Shown here: piece by piece, positions 5,881 to 7,275 of the stretch
Layout: the number at the start of each line of letters is the position of its first letter
Position numbering within the stretch: position 1 is the stretch's first letter
Assembly (NCBI GenBank): GCA_938039795.1
Contig: CALHWU010000054.1
Coordinates: forward strand, 1-7,275
DNA: 7,275 nucleotides
From: an uncultured Muribaculaceae bacterium
GTDB taxonomy: Bacteria > Bacteroidota > Bacteroidia > Bacteroidales > Muribaculaceae
Reading direction: 5' to 3'
Notes under the pieces: generated by a model
Database searches by the model: none
What the model saw: the letters and a program-made list of their open reading frames with translations, nothing else
What the model was told of the DNA's origin: nothing
Position numbers and translations under genes: made by a program

Positions 5881-6876
5881 ATGGACGCTGAAAAGACCGA
5901 AAACCGATCACTGATGTTCGGACTGCTCGCCGTAGTGGGCGTCACTCTGCTTCTCGCCATAATAGGCTTTATATTCATGCGGCAGCCCGACGAGATCATC
6001 GAGGGACAGGCCGACGCCACCTCCGTGCGCATTTCCGGCAAGCTGCCGGGCCGCGTGGTGGAGCTGATGGTAAGCGAGGGCGACATGGTCAAGGCCGGCG
6101 ACACGCTGGTCCACATCCACTCCTCGCTCGCCGAAGCGCGCCTCATGCAGGCCGAGGCCATGGAGAACGCTGCCGCCGCACAGAATAAGAAGATCGACGC
6201 CGGCACACGGTCGCAGATAATCAGCGCGGCCGCCGAGCTCGTGGCACAGGCCAAAGCCGCCACCACCATCACCCGCAAGACCTACGAGCGCATGCAGCGA
6301 CTGTTTGAGCAGGGAGTAGTGTCGGAGCAGAAACGCGACGAGGCCAAGGCAGCCTACGACGCCGCAGCCGCTGCACAGCAGGCCGCAGAGAGCCAGCTCA
6401 GCCTCGCACGCGCCGGAGCCCAGAGCGAGGACAAGGAGAGCGCAGCAGCTCTCGTCAACGCCGCCCGAGGCGGAGTGGCCGAAGTGGAGAGCCTGCTCGA
6501 AGACCAGTACCTCACCGCACCCTGCGACGGCCAGATCGACCAGATCTATCCCGAGACAGGCGAGCTCGTCAGCCTCGGAAGCCCGATCATGAGTCTGCTG
6601 AAAGTCGCCGACAAATGGGTGACCTTCAACGTGCGCGAAGAGCTCCTCAGCCAGATGAAGCTCGGCGACTCCATAACCGTCGAAATACCCGCCCTCGACC
6701 ATCTGTCGACATCGGCCCGCATCTACTACGTGCGCGACATGGGCAGCTACGCCACCTGGCGCGCCACCAAGGCCACAGGCGACTGGGACAGCCGCACGTT
6801 TGAAGTCAAGGCACGCACCTCCGAGCCTCTGCCCGACCTGCGACCCGGCATGACGGTGCTTTACCGCAAGAAATAA
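5881..6876 (+). CDS. HlyD/EmrA-family periplasmic adaptor (membrane fusion protein)
   Basis: This 331-residue adaptor links an inner-membrane transporter to the TolC-like channel encoded just upstream. A single N-terminal membrane helix (about 11-33) anchors it in the inner membrane with the rest periplasmic. The first lipoyl half-motif is at about 47-80 (SGKLPGRVVELMVSEGD then VKAGDTL). An Ala/Gln/Glu-rich alpha-helical hairpin spans about 83-205. The second lipoyl half follows at about 211-242 (LTAPCDGQIDQIYPETGE). A beta-barrel and membrane-proximal part ends with LRPGMTVLYRKK. This order is standard for HlyD-type proteins, and the closest style is the YbhG/EmrA group that works with ABC-2 or MFS pumps. 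The ATG at 5881 places a short charged segment before the membrane helix. The stop is a tandem TAATAA, and a permease gene begins 23 bases later, indicating one operon. Confidence 0.92.
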   Translation: MDAEKTENRSLMFGLLAVVGVTLLLAIIGFIFMRQPDEIIEGQADATSVRISGKLPGRVVELMVSEGDMVKAGDTLVHIHSSLAEARLMQAEAMENAAAAQNKKIDAGTRSQIISAAAELVAQAKAATTITRKTYERMQRLFEQGVVSEQKRDEAKAAYDAAAAAQQAAESQLSLARAGAQSEDKESAAALVNAARGGVAEVESLLEDQYLTAPCDGQIDQIYPETGELVSLGSPIMSLLKVADKWVTFNVREELLSQMKLGDSITVEIPALDHLSTSARIYYVRDMGSYATWRATKATGDWDSRTFEVKARTSEPLPDLRPGMTVLYRKK

Positions 6877-6899
6877 TAATCCACCTCACTTGATCCGCG

Positions 6900-7275
6900 A
6901 TGTTGACCCTCCTGAAGCAATCACTCGCCTACGGCTGGCGCCGGCTATGTTCACGCAAGCTCTACATAGCCGCCATGGTCGTGGTGCCCGTGGCCTTTGC
7001 CATCTACTTCGTGGATCTGATGAAGGAGGGATTGCCCCTGAAAGTGCCGGTATCGGTAGTTGATCTCGACCATTCGCAACTGTCGCGACGCATCACCCGC
7101 AATCTCAACGCCGCGGAGCTGATCGACATACGCCACAGCGACCTGAGCTACAGCGAGGCGCTCGACCGCGTGCGTCGCGGCGAGACGTTCGGATTCTTCC
7201 TCATACCTCACGACTTTGAGCGCGACGCCGTCGGAGGCACCGGGGCCACGCTGACATTCTACAGCGATATGACTG
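6900..7275 (+). CDS. ABC-2-type transporter permease, N-terminal part (3' truncated)
   Basis: An open frame starts with ATG at 6900 and runs off the right edge after 125 codons. The start is cationic (YGWRRLCSRKLY), followed by one membrane helix at about residues 21-38 (LYIAAMVVVPVAFAIYFV). An extracytoplasmic segment then begins PLKVPVSVVDLDHSQLSRRI and later has GETFGFFLIPHDFERD. This layout, with one helix, a large periplasmic domain and presumably more helices later, is typical of YhhJ/YbhR-like ABC-2 permeases, where the V-V-D-x-D and G-x-x-F-x-x-x-P-x-x-F elements recur. It should supply the inner-membrane channel for the HlyD-type adaptor and TolC-like protein encoded upstream. No nucleotide-binding subunit is visible in the window, so it must be downstream, elsewhere, or absent. 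Confidence 0.82.
   Translation, partial: MLTLLKQSLAYGWRRLCSRKLYIAAMVVVPVAFAIYFVDLMKEGLPLKVPVSVVDLDHSQLSRRITRNLNAAELIDIRHSDLSYSEALDRVRRGETFGFFLIPHDFERDAVGGTGATLTFYSDMT

Noticed and set aside
5908..6702. Long minus-strand open frame (264 codons) opposite the HlyD-type gene
   Set aside because: Same explanation; its composition is the complement of the Ala-rich coiled coil, with no family resemblance.
1..7275. CRISPR array, tRNA or rRNA genes, insertion sequence ends
   Set aside because: I saw no regularly spaced repeats, cloverleaf sequence, transposase motifs or terminal inverted repeats with target duplications.

Overview
The window reads as a chromosome fragment from a gut Bacteroidales bacterium, with Muribaculaceae-like organisms as my best guess. 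Three things support this. Promoter-like boxes fit the Bacteroidetes TAnnTTTG pattern. Start codons lack Shine-Dalgarno sequences and are often preceded by A-rich DNA. Lipoproteins carry acidic residues after the lipobox cysteine, as Bacteroidetes surface lipoproteins do. The genus cannot be fixed from the sequence alone. All recognisable genes lie on the + strand.

Region by region: (1) 1-644 is the C-terminal part of a secreted protein with a type I dockerin-like calcium-loop pair followed by a cohesin-like beta domain. (2) 645-983 is a spacer with a strong 14-bp hairpin, then very AT-rich DNA carrying a promoter-like site. (3) 984-2635 holds two lipoprotein genes. The first is short and resembles the propeptide/inhibitor domain of streptopain-type (C10) cysteine proteases. 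The second is a full-length serpin with an unusual reactive-centre loop. Together they look like a small surface antiprotease module, and this stretch is visibly more AT-rich than its neighbours. A hairpin follows the serpin. (4) 2860-4224 is a stand-alone TrpB2-type tryptophan synthase beta-like enzyme. A perfect 9-bp inverted repeat brackets its predicted -7 promoter box. (5) From about 4311 to the right edge lies an export operon: a TolC-like outer-membrane channel, a HlyD-type periplasmic adaptor, and the start of an ABC-2-type permease that runs off the window. No ATPase is visible.

The three export genes should form one trans-envelope pump. The two inhibitor-like lipoproteins probably share a promoter and act outside the cell or in the periplasm. 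The dockerin gene and trpB2 show no functional link to their neighbours. The most interesting items are the paired C10-propeptide-like lipoprotein and serpin, the serpin's basic-residue-free, aspartate-rich reactive loop, and the operator-like inverted repeat at trpB2. None of the family assignments was checked by database search.
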